Shown: positions 8,164-17,945 of the stretch, piece after piece
How positions within the stretch are numbered: the stretch's first letter is position 1
Layout: every line of letters begins with the position of its first letter
Made by a program: the position numbers and the translations under genes
Notes under the pieces: generated by a model
What the model was told of the DNA's origin: nothing
Database searches by the model: none
What the model saw: only the letters and a program-made list of their open reading frames with translations
Source of the DNA: Bacteroidota bacterium
GTDB lineage: Bacteria; Bacteroidota; Bacteroidia; Chitinophagales; LD1
Direction: 5' to 3'
DNA length: 64,000 nucleotides
Assembly (NCBI GenBank): GCA_016722375.1
Contig: JADKJG010000009.1
Coordinates: 52,917-116,916, forward strand

Positions 8164-9549
8164 TTGTCACTAATAAAATCTATATCTGGAATACGCGGAA
8201 CCATCGGAGGGCAGGCAGGAAATAACCTGACACCCACTGAAATTCTGAAGTTCACAGTTGCTTTTGGGAGATGGATTCTTCAAAACGAAAAAAGCAACAA
8301 AATTGTTATTGGCCGCGATGCTCGCGTCAGCGGGCGAATGGTGAGTCAATTAGTATCCGGTGCTTTGCAATCTATTGGTTTAGATGTGGTGGACTTAGAT
8401 CTTTCTACAACGCCCACCGTCGAGATGGAGGTGATTGAAGAGAAAGCAGGTGGTGGTATTATCATCACGGCTTCGCACAATCCCAAACAGTGGAATGCAC
8501 TTAAACTACTGAACTCAAAAGGAGAATTTATTTCTGCCCAGGCAGGAGAGGAGATACTTCGCCTGGCGGAAGATGATAACATCGAATATGCGGATGTAAA
8601 CAAACTCGGTTCCTATATTAGTAAAGAGGGAGCGATTGAGCGCCACATTGAAAAGATACTCAAACTGAAGTGGGTAGATGTAGCCGCCATTCGGGCAAAG
8701 AATTTCAAAATAGTCATTGACTGTGTCAACTCTACCGGTGGCATTGCGCTTCCAAAGTTGCTTGCTGCGCTTGGTGTGGAAGATGTTATCAAACTTTACT
8801 GTGAACCAAATGGTTTGTTTTCTCACAACCCCGAACCGCTGCCCGAGAACCTCAACGAGCTTTCCATTATTGTTAAAAAATCGCAAGCACATCTCGGCAT
8901 ATCGGTTGATCCGGATGTAGATCGCTTAGCGATGGTGTCGGAAGACGGCAGCATGTTTGGGGAAGAATATACACTGGTGGCCATCGCTGATTATATATTG
9001 AGCAAAAAGAAGGGCAACACTGTTTCTAATCTTTCTTCGACCCGTGCATTGAAAGATGTGACCGAAAAGGCAGGAGGTGTATATCATGCTTCGGCTGTTG
9101 GTGAAGTGAACGTGGTGGAGAAGATGAAAGAAGTGAAAGCCATTATCGGCGGCGAAGGCAACGGCGGAGTTATTTTCCCCGAACTGCACTACGGTCGCGA
9201 TGCGATGGTCGGCATTGCGCTCTTCCTGTCGCATCTGGCACAAAGCGGGAAAACGGCCTCGATTCTCCGCGCCGGTTATCCCAGTTATCATATCGCCAAG
9301 AAAAAAGTGGACCTCGACCCTTCTGTTGATATAGATCACTTGTTTGATGAGATAAAGAGGAAGTACAAGAAATATACCATCAACACCACCGACGGGGTGC
9401 GCATTGACATGGATACCGATTGGATTCATCTGCGCCGTTCCAACACCGAACCTATTGTGCGGATATATGCCGAAAGCAATTCTGAAACTACGGCCAATAA
9501 TATGGCGCTTCAGGTCATGAGTGATCTGAAAAACTTCGCACCTAAATAG
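8164..9549 (+). CDS. glmM: Phosphoglucosamine mutase / phosphohexomutase
   Basis: The 461-residue alpha-D-phosphohexomutase most likely converts glucosamine-6-phosphate to glucosamine-1-phosphate for peptidoglycan and LPS. The phosphoserine loop is TASHNPKQWNALKLL with Ser104. The metal site is DPDVDRLAM at 249-257 (D249, D251, D253). The sugar-specificity loop shows GGEGNGGV and the phosphate-binding loop is RRSNTEPIVRIYAES near the end. Translation starts at a TTG (8164, MSLIKSISGIRGT); no ATG is available before the conserved SGIRGT. A phosphomannomutase or phosphoglucomutase role is the alternative. A strong promoter shared with rpmB suggests growth-linked expression. Confidence 0.85.
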   Translation: MSLIKSISGIRGTIGGQAGNNLTPTEILKFTVAFGRWILQNEKSNKIVIGRDARVSGRMVSQLVSGALQSIGLDVVDLDLSTTPTVEMEVIEEKAGGGIIITASHNPKQWNALKLLNSKGEFISAQAGEEILRLAEDDNIEYADVNKLGSYISKEGAIERHIEKILKLKWVDVAAIRAKNFKIVIDCVNSTGGIALPKLLAALGVEDVIKLYCEPNGLFSHNPEPLPENLNELSIIVKKSQAHLGISVDPDVDRLAMVSEDGSMFGEEYTLVAIADYILSKKKGNTVSNLSSTRALKDVTEKAGGVYHASAVGEVNVVEKMKEVKAIIGGEGNGGVIFPELHYGRDAMVGIALFLSHLAQSGKTASILRAGYPSYHIAKKKVDLDPSVDIDHLFDEIKRKYKKYTINTTDGVRIDMDTDWIHLRRSNTEPIVRIYAESNSETTANNMALQVMSDLKNFAPK

Positions 9550-9659
9550 CGGTCATTAAAGGCTTTTGTTCCGAACGGAATATCCAATCTCCAATTTCTT
9601 TTTGGTGACCGGTTAGGTTTCTAATGCTTTTGATACTTGAGCAATCATCCCATTTTTTA

Positions 9660-10125
9660 GAGAATACATTTTTTCTATCGAAAACGATATGGTATTTGGA
9701 AAGCGCAATATCGTTTTAGACCAAAACCATATAGCCCCGAATAGAAATAGTATTGTTTTGGGATGGAACTATGCTACTCCTATCTAAAACAATGTTGTTT
9801 CTGCCAGACAGTATATAGTTCTTGCCTGAAAGTATGTAGTGCCGGATAGGAACCACATGGTTCTTTGCAGGAACTATATAGTCTGTGGGACAAACCATAT
9901 AGTTCCAGCCAGATACTATGTAGTTTTTGGTAAAAACTATGTAGTTCTTGGGAGAAACTATATAGTTCTTGACAGAAACTATGTAGTTCTTGGATAAAAC
10001 TATGTAGTTCCAGCCAGATACTATGTAGTTCTTGCGAGAAACTATGTAGTTCTTGGGAGAAACTATGTAGTTCTTGACAGAAACTATGTAGTTCTGGACA
10101 GAAACTATGTAGTTCTGGACAGAAA
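9660..10125. repeat. Tandem array 2: about 22 palindromic 21-bp units
   Basis: Units of exactly 21 bp are centred on AACTATGTAGTT or the perfect palindrome AACTATATAGTT. Strong copies have centres at 9814, 9835, 9856, 9877, 9898, 9919, 9940, 9961, 9982, 10003, 10024, 10045, 10066, 10087 and 10108. Degenerate copies in the same 21-bp phase can be followed back to about 9667 (ATACAT, CGATAT, CAATATCG, CCATATAG, AGTATT, ACTATGCT, AATGTT). The right end is nearly homogeneous and the left end eroded, as expected if units are added or homogenised on one side. The region lies between the 3' end of glmM and the 3' end of a broken T9SS gene. Minus-strand open frames across it are repeat translations. 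Confidence 0.93.
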
Positions 10126-10369
10126 GTAGTTGAAAATGGCCTGTTTTTTAACACTTGTAATATGGAGAAATATGTTTTTGAGCCAGAAGGGCGGATTTTA
10201 ACACCAAAACAGTGCTATTTATCCCAAAACATAAAAAACAGACTCAAAAGAGAGAATTGGCATTAGCACTGCCAACAAGAACCTGATTGAAAGAAGCTTT
10301 TTGAGGAAAGATGGGTGGGCAACAAAGTTGGATAGTTTCCCTTTCCATTGCTCCAAAGATCATTTATAT

Positions 10370-11734
10370 CTATCGCAACAAACTGACGTTGCCGCTTATC
10401 GTATTCAATTTGTTTTCGCAATAATTGAAGTATTCGCACTCATAACCATAAACTCCTAAAGGCTGATTCTCCTCTTTATACACACCATCCCATCCGAGCA
10501 AAATATTCTTTGTTTGATAAACCATTTCGCCCCACCGGTTGAATACTTTCATAGAAAAACTACTGGTTGGGCATCTACATACCGCTCGAAACAAATCGTT
10601 CATTCCGTCATTATTAGGAGAAAAGGCGGTCGGAATCAACAAAGCACATTCATCTGGATAAATGGTCAGCCTCACTTCATCCGAAGCAATTCCACAACCA
10701 TTATTTACGGTAACGGAGTAAACACCGGTTTGTGTAACGTGATAAAAACTATCGGTTGAATTATCCTGCCAGCGATAAGTTGCATTTGAAATCCCCGGAG
10801 CAAGAACCAGCCCTCCACGACTACAAACATCTCTGTCATTTCCTAAGTCAACGAACAGATTGTTGTCACCAAAACCGACGGTTATAGTATCGCTTGCGGA
10901 ACAACCGGAAGGATCTGTGACCGTAACCATATAATCTCCCGCACTGGTAACTCTATTGGTCGGATTGATGCTGCCATTGTTCCAAAGATAAGTGCCTCCA
11001 GCGGTAGTAGCATCTAATAATAGGGAACCATTGGGACAAATAGCCGTGTCGTTTCCTAATGTGAATGAAATAGTACATTCTGCGGGTTGAATGCAGGCAG
11101 AGTCAATACAGAAAAGGATGCAGGTCGGCCTGATCAAGAACTAAAGGCCGAACGATGGATGAAACCAATAAATAGTATAATTTGAACTCAGATTACTAAG
11201 ATCAAATGTAGTTATAGTCGCCGCATTGGTAGAAAACTGGGAATCTTTATAAACATTAATGCTCCGTGAAGGGATTGGCAGTAGTGGGGTAGCCGAGTTG
11301 AAGGAGTTGTAAGTAAAACTTATCGGCCTTTGCAAAGATAGAAACTCCACATCTATAGGAAGTCGGAGTTTGAGAACGGTACATTTCTGATGGCAATGAG
11401 AGACTGAGTACTTTTGCCAGACTAAAAACTAAATCTGACCGATACGCCCTCTCCAGTCCAGTCAATTTCATCTAAACCGTCATTAAGGCATATTGCGTTC
11501 CGCTAAGCATTCACAAAAGAACCGAGATTCGTTGGAATAAATGGATGGTGTTCCATTCGGAACAAGCCAATTATGTAGAAAGCCGGAGTTCCCATTTCCA
11601 TAAATGTTAAAGGCATTCTCCTTTTCAGTATTCCCAATTGGTGTTGCATCAAAATCTTCACATTGGACTTGTGATTGCAACAGTTTATGCAGAAATATTA
11701 ATGTCAAGGAAACTAAGAGATTATTGGTTCTCAT
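10370..11734 (-). pseudogene. Broken gene for a secreted protein with a T9SS type B (gliding motility-associated) C-terminal domain
   Basis: The gene begins at 11734 with a signal peptide (MRTNNLLVSLTLIFLHKLL, then QSQVQCEDF) and proceeds as HNWLVPNGTPSIYSNESRFF. It then changes frame: NAICLNDGLDEIDWTGEGVS and RFSF are in a second frame around 11420-11510, and SLPSEMYRSQTPTSYRCGVS is in a third. The next segment ends FHPSFGL with a TAG at 11138-11140, and the same frame resumes from 11137. The last 255 residues are intact: two PKD/SprB-like repeats (GTYLWNNGS, ATYRWQDNS) and the type B sorting domain with LIPTAFSPNNDGMNDLF, VFNRWGEMVYQ, WDGVYK and a terminal SLLR. At least three frame changes and one stop make it non-functional as read, so real decay is likelier than a single base error. 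Confidence 0.8.
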
Positions 11735-11848
11735 TGAGTATATTTTGAAATCAACTTTGCAGAATAGCATATTTATAAAGAGGTTCCAGAAGAATTCTAT
11801 CATGGATTATCATAAGATTCCTTTTTTTGTGCAGATAATTACGGCTAT

Positions 11849-12481
11849 ATGAATTTACCCTTTCAAAATGTACTTGTTTTAGCTCCCCACACCGACGATG
11901 GCGAGCTTGGATGCGGAGGACTGATTGCCCGAATGATAGAAGAGAAAAGGAAGGTGACTTATGCGGCATTTTCTACCGCCGAAGAATCGGTGCCGGATGG
12001 GTTTCCTAAAGATGTTTTGAAAACAGAAGTAAGAAACGCTACTCATAAATTAGGAATAGAAGAAGAGAATCTGGTCATCTTCAATTATCCGGTACGCAAA
12101 CTCAATTATCATCGTCAGGAAATTCTCGAAGACTTGGTTCGTCTTCGCAAGAACAACTACGACCTTATTCTGACTCCCTGCCTGCACGATATTCATCAAG
12201 ACCACACCACGGTGGCCCATGAAGCACTTCGGGCATATAAGAACACCTCTATCCTCGGCTATGAACTGATCTGGAATAATCTTTCTTTTAAAACTACCAG
12301 CTTTATTTCTTTAGAAAAGCGGCATATAGAAAGTAAAGTAGCGGCATTGCAGGAATACAAATCTCAAGGAAATCGAGATTATATGTCGGAGGAGTTTATT
12401 TTCTCGCTTGCCAAAACGCGTGGTGTACAGGTAGGGATGAAATATGCAGAGTCCTTTGAAGTAATTCGTTTGATGTTATGA
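11849..12481 (+). CDS. PIG-L/LmbE-family deacetylase
   Basis: The 210-residue protein has the zinc-binding APHTDDGELGCGG motif at its N-terminus (H and DD ligands) and the third ligand region HDIHQDHTTVAHEAL in the second half. This family removes N-acetyl groups from amino sugars, as in MshB, BshB and GlcNAc-PI deacetylase. The second residue of the usual PHPDD is replaced (PHTDD). The gene is the first of three that overlap or nearly touch: its TGA overlaps the ATG of the ATP-grasp gene by 4 bp, so the two are translationally coupled. The substrate is probably an N-acetylated sugar or sugar-lipid. It does not resemble the BshB1 motif closely enough to assign it to bacillithiol. Confidence 0.85.
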   Translation: MNLPFQNVLVLAPHTDDGELGCGGLIARMIEEKRKVTYAAFSTAEESVPDGFPKDVLKTEVRNATHKLGIEEENLVIFNYPVRKLNYHRQEILEDLVRLRKNNYDLILTPCLHDIHQDHTTVAHEALRAYKNTSILGYELIWNNLSFKTTSFISLEKRHIESKVAALQEYKSQGNRDYMSEEFIFSLAKTRGVQVGMKYAESFEVIRLML

Positions 12482-13509
12482 AAAGAATAAGGGTGTTGAT
12501 GACTGGTGCCGGCGCTCCCGGCGGCCCGGGAATCATTAAATGTTTACAGGCTGATAAGCGCATTGACTTGACGGTATGTGATGCGAATGCCTCCGCATCG
12601 GGACGGTTTCTCAACAAAGAATTTTTTCAATGTCCACCGGCTTCCGATTCCGGCTTTTCAGAATTCATGCTACAGAAAAGCAGAGACTTGGAGGTGGATG
12701 TATTGTTTCCATTGGTGACTAGAGAGTTGTTTTTGTTTGCTGAAAGGAAAAATGAATTTGCCGCAACGGGAACTAAGGTAATCGTATCGGATAAGGACGC
12801 GCTCAACACAGCTAACAACAAAAGCCGCTTACATCAACATCTGAAATCATCCGGCATCATGGTTCCTGAGTTTTATGTGGCAAATACTTTGGAGGAATTG
12901 GAAAATGCTTTTTCAAGTTTGGGATATCCGCAGAAAAAGGTCTGTATCAAGCCTTCGGTCTCTAACGGTAGCCGCGGCGTAAGAATCATAGACCCAATGG
13001 CGAAGGAGTTTGATTTGCTTTTTAATGAAAAGCCCAACTCGCTTTATATGCTGAAGGATGATTTATTCCGAATTTTGAAAGGACATAAATTTCCCGAACT
13101 ATTGGTTTCAGAAGTGCTGCCCGGAGAGGAGTTTACGATTGATACTTTAATGTATCAAGGTAAGAGCCTTTTGATCGTGCCGCGTTCGAGAACAAAGATG
13201 AATGCCGGAATATCTGTGGCGGGTGAAATAGTGAAACAGGAAGAAATTATAGCTTATGTTCAGCAGATGTCGGCAACGCTTCCCTTACATGGCCCAATCG
13301 GCTTTCAGGTTAAGAAAGCAGATGATGGAAAATTTAAGTTGCTTGAAATCAACCCTCGAATTCAAGGTACCAGCGTTTCACTGATGGGTGCAGGAGTTAA
13401 TCTTCCTTTGTTGGCAGTGCTGCAAGAAGCAGGAGAGGAGGTTCAAATCCCCGAAGTAAAATGGGGAACGAAGTTTGTCCGTTTTTATAACGAAGTTTAC
13501 TATCGGTAG
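12478..13509 (+). CDS. ATP-grasp ligase (CarB-like)
   Basis: The 343-residue protein starts with a pre-ATP-grasp Rossmann-like segment (RVLMTGAGAPGGPGIIKCLQ). The ATP-grasp domain follows at about residue 105: NNKSRLHQHLKSSGIMVPEF, then KVCIKPSVSNGSRGVRI (ATP-binding Lys and Gly-rich loop), LVSEVLPGEEFTIDTL, and KLLEINPRIQGTSVSLM with the metal-binding Glu and Asn. Enzymes of this type join a carboxylate to an amine or thiol through an acyl phosphate. It overlaps the PIG-L deacetylase gene and is followed 2 bp later by a HAD phosphatase gene. The order suggests that it acylates the amine freed by the deacetylase, which is inference only. Confidence 0.85.
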   Translation: MKRIRVLMTGAGAPGGPGIIKCLQADKRIDLTVCDANASASGRFLNKEFFQCPPASDSGFSEFMLQKSRDLEVDVLFPLVTRELFLFAERKNEFAATGTKVIVSDKDALNTANNKSRLHQHLKSSGIMVPEFYVANTLEELENAFSSLGYPQKKVCIKPSVSNGSRGVRIIDPMAKEFDLLFNEKPNSLYMLKDDLFRILKGHKFPELLVSEVLPGEEFTIDTLMYQGKSLLIVPRSRTKMNAGISVAGEIVKQEEIIAYVQQMSATLPLHGPIGFQVKKADDGKFKLLEINPRIQGTSVSLMGAGVNLPLLAVLQEAGEEVQIPEVKWGTKFVRFYNEVYYR

Positions 13510-13511
13510 TT

Positions 13512-14156
13512 ATGGGTGAAAATTATCCGATTGAAAGAATTAGAGATGCCTTTACTTTTTTAATGTGGCAGTATGATTTTTTTCTGTTGGATTTAGACAA
13601 CACGCTGTACGACGAAAAGCAATATCTGTATCCCGTGTATCAAGCTATCTCAAAAAGAATGGCTAAAGCATATTCCCTGAATGAAACAGAGATGACGGAT
13701 TTTTTCCTAGATACATTTGAGAAAGAAGGAAGAGGAAGTTTGTTCAACAAGTTGTGTGAGCAGTTCCATATACCAGAACAAGAGATTTCGGGGATGCTTA
13801 TCACTATGAGGGAAATTATTTTGGTCGAAAAGATTCAATTGAATCCAGTTGGAAAATTGGTGCTTGACCTGTTAGTTGAAGAAAGGAAGAAGATATTTAT
13901 CGTCACTAATGGAAATGTCGCTCAGCAAAAAAATAAGGTGAGTTTGATTGACTGGGGAGAAAGTTTTTCGTATTTGAACTTCGTCTATGCCAACTTGTAT
14001 CAATCTAAACCCAACCGGGCATCATTCGATTTCTTGCAAAAGGAGTTTAGTGTGTTGCCCGAAAAAACCATCATGATAGGAGATAGTCAGACGGATGAGG
14101 AATTTGCTAAAAACAGCGGCATACAATATGTCCCGGTTCAGATGTTTTCTATGTAA
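13512..14156 (+). CDS. HAD-superfamily hydrolase (phosphatase)
   Basis: The 214-residue protein shows all HAD motifs: LDLDNTLYDE (nucleophile and acid Asp), IFIVTNGN (motif II Thr), a SKPNRASFDF lysine (motif III) and IMIGDSQTDEEFA (motif IV Asp pair). It is a small-molecule phosphatase of the CbbY/GPH-like group with a helical cap of about 80 residues. The first 21 residues (MGENYPIERIRDAFTFLMWQY) precede the motif, so a later start is possible but no better ATG is present. It is the third gene of the deacetylase-ligase block, and its 3' end overlaps that of the opposite glycosyltransferase gene by 8 bp. Confidence 0.85.
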   Translation: MGENYPIERIRDAFTFLMWQYDFFLLDLDNTLYDEKQYLYPVYQAISKRMAKAYSLNETEMTDFFLDTFEKEGRGSLFNKLCEQFHIPEQEISGMLITMREIILVEKIQLNPVGKLVLDLLVEERKKIFIVTNGNVAQQKNKVSLIDWGESFSYLNFVYANLYQSKPNRASFDFLQKEFSVLPEKTIMIGDSQTDEEFAKNSGIQYVPVQMFSM

Positions 14157-15444
14157 CTAAATCCTCCAGCAATCTAGCGAGTTGTCGCGTGATATTGGAA
14201 GCAGCAAATTGTTTATACTCGTCTCCAGAGTGTTTTCCTGCTTTTCCATGCTGGTTCCAGTAGTGGTACGCACTTTGGATGCGTTGTTTCATACTTTCTT
14301 TATCTGAGTAATCTATGATAGAGTTTCGATTGGCGGTTTTCATCACGTCCTGTGCGCTTCCATCTACTGGTCCTATACCCATTAATTCGGTTCCGGTAGG
14401 TAAGTATTCAAACACCTTTCCTGTCATCAGAAGTTTATTGTCTTCCACATTGGCAAGTAGAAAAAGCAATAGGGAAGAATGCCACATATAGCTCACAACT
14501 TCAGAATGAGGCATGAAATCTTTATAAACCACTAGGTCTTTAATTTCCGCCTTTTCTATTGATTTTTGGACTTCCTTATCAACCCTTCCGATAAGAAGAA
14601 GTTTAAGTTCAGGACATTCTGATTTAAGTTCTGCCAAGGCATCCCACAATTGGGGGACATTTTGGGAAGCAAGGAAATTGCCAGTGTAGGTGAATAAGAA
14701 TCCCTTTTCATTCGGCAACGCCTGGCTTGGACTGCTAAACCGCTCATCATCGTAGCCGTTATATATCACCTGAAGCGAGCGAGTGCGGTCTTCAAATTTT
14801 TCTTTCATTCCCTCACTAATGACTGTTACCGTATCAGCACTCTGTAACACTTCAGATTCAAGAGATTCATCTTTAGCTATGGTACTGGCAGTTCTTGGCA
14901 GCATTTGATTCTGAATAATTCCTGTCCAAGGGTCGCGAAAGTCAGCCAACCACTTTACTCCGAATTTCTTTTTTAGTTGCAATCCAATCAAATGAGTGGA
15001 ATGAGGAGGTCCGGTGGTAATTATTGCAGCTATCTTTTCGTTTTTTAGTACTTCCTCTGCCTGTTTAACCGCATAAGGAATCCATCCCTTTCGTGCATCT
15101 GGTATAAAGTAGTTGGCACGTATGAATTCAGAGATCTTTTGAAAACTAGTTTTGTTTCCTTGACTGCCTACTTCAACTGTAGGTAGGCTTTTCCCCTGTT
15201 TACCTTTCAATAAATTGTATAGTAAAAACGGCTCAAAGGTCTTCGTCTTATACACCCGCAAGTCTGGTGGAACTTCCTTTTCTAATGATTCATCAAAATA
15301 TGGATAGCTGCCATTCTTTACAGTAATAATGATTGGTTCCCATCCGAACTGGGGAAGATATTTAGAGAACTTTAAAAAGCGCTGGACAGCGATGCCGCCG
15401 GATGGAGGCCAATAATAAGTAAAGATTAAAACTTTCTTACTCAC
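14149..15444 (-). CDS. Glycosyltransferase family 4-like protein
   Basis: The 431-residue GT-B protein starts KVLIFTYYWPPSGGIAVQRF, the N-terminal donor-loop pattern of WbuB-like GT4 enzymes. ITTGPPHSTHLIGLQL and WLADFRDPWTG lie in the acceptor domain. The nucleotide-sugar domain begins at about residue 245 (LFTYTGNFLASQNVPQLWDAL) with LLIGRVD, and ends in an E-rich segment that here reads KVFEYLPTGTELMGIG. It transfers a sugar in the cytoplasm, probably to a lipid-linked or surface glycan. The ATG overlaps the stop of the YfhO gene by 4 bp, so the two are one operon. Specific substrates are not readable. Confidence 0.87.
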   Translation of the reverse strand: MSKKVLIFTYYWPPSGGIAVQRFLKFSKYLPQFGWEPIIITVKNGSYPYFDESLEKEVPPDLRVYKTKTFEPFLLYNLLKGKQGKSLPTVEVGSQGNKTSFQKISEFIRANYFIPDARKGWIPYAVKQAEEVLKNEKIAAIITTGPPHSTHLIGLQLKKKFGVKWLADFRDPWTGIIQNQMLPRTASTIAKDESLESEVLQSADTVTVISEGMKEKFEDRTRSLQVIYNGYDDERFSSPSQALPNEKGFLFTYTGNFLASQNVPQLWDALAELKSECPELKLLLIGRVDKEVQKSIEKAEIKDLVVYKDFMPHSEVVSYMWHSSLLLFLLANVEDNKLLMTGKVFEYLPTGTELMGIGPVDGSAQDVMKTANRNSIIDYSDKESMKQRIQSAYHYWNQHGKAGKHSGDEYKQFAASNITRQLARLLEDLVT

Positions 15445-17945
15445 TTCTTCTTCCCAGACTTTGATACCGTTTGTGTTGGCTTAGCGGCCACAGGTTCTGT
15501 CTCGATTTCTTTCATCTTTTTGTACCCCGCAAAACCAAACGTGCCAAATACAAAGGCGAACAAGAGGAAAGACCCCGCATAAGCTATTTTATTCCCTTCT
15601 ACCACTGACTTTGGTTCGAAACGGAATTCAATCTGATGTGTACCTGCCGGTATGACCATGCCACGAAGAGTATAATCCACCCGCAAATGGTCGGCTTTCT
15701 TTCCATCTATGTAGGCGTTCCACCCTTTGCTGTCGTCGTAATATATTTCGGAGAAAACAGCCAACTGAGATGAATTGGCATTGGAAGCATAAGCAAGTTT
15801 ATTGGGTGAGTAGCTCAATAAACGGATAGCTGCACCGCTATCCACTGCGAACGATTCATTGCCAACCTTGGCTTTAAATCGCTCATCAATCACCACCGTA
15901 TTTGCCGGATCAAAATTGTTTAGTGCTTCAACTTCTTCATCCGCATTTTTAACCCACTTAATATCATGGACAAACCAAGCATGACCCAAAGCCCCCGGAT
16001 TGCGCTGTGCCACCGGTTGTTTGGTTTCTGGATTTTGGTTGATGAAGTATTTGGTATTGAGCATATTCAATACGCTCATATTGTTTTTAGAAATATGATG
16101 CTCAATTAAATCCTGATAACGAATCAATTTCGCCGGATGATAGCCGCCCACCGATTTATGGTAATAGGAAGTCATGGCATCATTAAAAGGATCGCGAGTA
16201 ACATTGAAAACACGGTAATCGGGGTCACTATCTTTTAGAATGTCCAGATCTGCTTGGGTAGGGGTATGGTTGCTTTGATATTGATTGCCTTCTATAAAGT
16301 TGTCGGTATTCAAATATCGTTTGCCAATCAGCCATCCATCTAAAAGAAACACCATTGCGATACCGCCAATCAAAATTTGTTTGGAGAGTTTCTTCTGAAC
16401 ATAGAACCAAATCAAACCAAAGGCCGCAGCGATGAAAAACAAAGAGCGGAAAGCATCCATTCGCAATAAGGATGCCCGGTCTTGCTTGATGGCATCTATC
16501 AACCAGCCATTGCCATTGTCATAATATTGCTTATCACCTGCGCTGGTGAAGTCAAAAAACATTCCACCTAATACGCCAAATAAAACGACAATACCTGCTA
16601 TGATGCCACCTGCTATCTTTAGCTTCTTAATCAAATCATCCTTTCCTATTTTCCCTGCAATAATTTCTTGCAATCCTAGCAAAGCCATCAGCGGCATGGT
16701 CAATTGGGCGATGGACAGCGCCATCGTTGGAGTACGGAACTTATTGAAGAAAGGAAGCAACTCAAACATCCATTTAAAGAAGGGAGTATTATGTCCCAGT
16801 CCCAGCAAAATGGAGAAAATCGTCAGCGCTAGCATCGCCCACTTGATGCGGCTGCGGACAATCAACATAGACAACAAAAACAAAAAGCAAACCGCCGCTC
16901 CATAATAAACAGGGCCCGAAGTGAATGGCTGATTGCCCCAATAGACCGGCATTTGTCGGATGTATTGCATCGCCTGATTTTCCGAAACACCTTTCTTCAT
17001 CATTTCCTTATAGGTGTTAGAACTTTCGCTCAAAGGCGCACCGGATGCCCCCCCAACCATATTCGGAATCAGGATGGTGAGAATTTCACCATCGGTTAAT
17101 CCATAACTCCATTTCGAAGCATACTCAAAATCCAAGCCTCCCCCTTTGGTAGCTTCTTTCTTTTGTGTCAATTCCGAAGAGCCACCGCGGATGGTTTCCT
17201 TAGCATATTCCTGTGTGCTCCACAACATTCCTATATTCGGAATGACCGCAAGGATAGCCGCTATCACCAACACACCACTGGCTTTTGCAAAATGAGCTAT
17301 CTTCTTCTCCAGAATGGAATTAATCAGAAAATAAATTCCGACAAACCCAACAATCATCACCATGTAGTAGGCAATCTGGAAGTGATTCGAGTCTATCAGC
17401 ATAGATAAAAACAGCGCCGTGACCGCACCGCCCAGCAGAATGTTTTTTCGATAGGCCAAAATCACACCACCCAGCACAGGTGCCATCAGGCTGATGGCCT
17501 GCACCTTGGTATTGTGGCCCGCTTCGATAGAAACCATTATAAAGAAGGTGGAAAAGCCGTAAGCTAGCGCACCTGCCAAACTCAGCCACACATCCACCTC
17601 CAGGCATAGCAAGAGAATATAGAAACCGGTAAACATCAGAAACATATAAACCGATGTTTCGGGAAAAACAACGCGCAGCACTTCCATTATCTTATCTATA
17701 AAATTACCCGCAAAGCGCAGCGAAATCTGAAAGCCCGGCATACCGCCAAACATAGAATTCGTCCACAGGGCCGGATCATCTGGATGCGCCTGATTCCAAT
17801 CTACAATTTCCTTACTCATGCCTTCCCACTGGGTGATATCGCCTTGGCTCAGCTTCATTCCCTGATAATAGGGCATAAAATAAATCATGGTAATAGCCGC
17901 GAAGGTCAATACGGCAACGATATAGGGCAGCAGTCTTTTTTGCAT
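15441..17945 (-). CDS. YfhO-family polytopic membrane protein
   Basis: The 834-residue protein has about twelve hydrophobic helices in its first 540 residues, a large soluble C-terminal domain and a last helix near the end (AYAGSFLLFAFVFGTFGFAG) before a Lys-rich tail. The front reads YFMPYYQGMKLSQGDITQWE and continues with NPDDPALWTN-like and MFGGMPGFQ segments typical of YfhO proteins. These resemble GT-C glycosyltransferases and in Gram-positives add sugars to lipoteichoic acid; in Bacteroidota the acceptor is unknown. Here it is cotranscribed with a GT4 enzyme, so both probably build one surface glycan. Confidence 0.85.
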   Translation of the reverse strand: MQKRLLPYIVAVLTFAAITMIYFMPYYQGMKLSQGDITQWEGMSKEIVDWNQAHPDDPALWTNSMFGGMPGFQISLRFAGNFIDKIMEVLRVVFPETSVYMFLMFTGFYILLLCLEVDVWLSLAGALAYGFSTFFIMVSIEAGHNTKVQAISLMAPVLGGVILAYRKNILLGGAVTALFLSMLIDSNHFQIAYYMVMIVGFVGIYFLINSILEKKIAHFAKASGVLVIAAILAVIPNIGMLWSTQEYAKETIRGGSSELTQKKEATKGGGLDFEYASKWSYGLTDGEILTILIPNMVGGASGAPLSESSNTYKEMMKKGVSENQAMQYIRQMPVYWGNQPFTSGPVYYGAAVCFLFLLSMLIVRSRIKWAMLALTIFSILLGLGHNTPFFKWMFELLPFFNKFRTPTMALSIAQLTMPLMALLGLQEIIAGKIGKDDLIKKLKIAGGIIAGIVVLFGVLGGMFFDFTSAGDKQYYDNGNGWLIDAIKQDRASLLRMDAFRSLFFIAAAFGLIWFYVQKKLSKQILIGGIAMVFLLDGWLIGKRYLNTDNFIEGNQYQSNHTPTQADLDILKDSDPDYRVFNVTRDPFNDAMTSYYHKSVGGYHPAKLIRYQDLIEHHISKNNMSVLNMLNTKYFINQNPETKQPVAQRNPGALGHAWFVHDIKWVKNADEEVEALNNFDPANTVVIDERFKAKVGNESFAVDSGAAIRLLSYSPNKLAYASNANSSQLAVFSEIYYDDSKGWNAYIDGKKADHLRVDYTLRGMVIPAGTHQIEFRFEPKSVVEGNKIAYAGSFLLFAFVFGTFGFAGYKKMKEIETEPVAAKPTQTVSKSGKKK

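Noticed and set aside
9780..10154. Open frame of 124 codons on the minus strand across array 2
   Set aside because: It is the repeat translated (FCQELHS-like period of seven), not a gene.
11849..12481. PIG-L gene as bshB1 partner of bshC
   Set aside because: The motif APHTDD differs from the BshB1 pattern, and its neighbours are an ATP-grasp ligase and a HAD phosphatase, not bsh genes.
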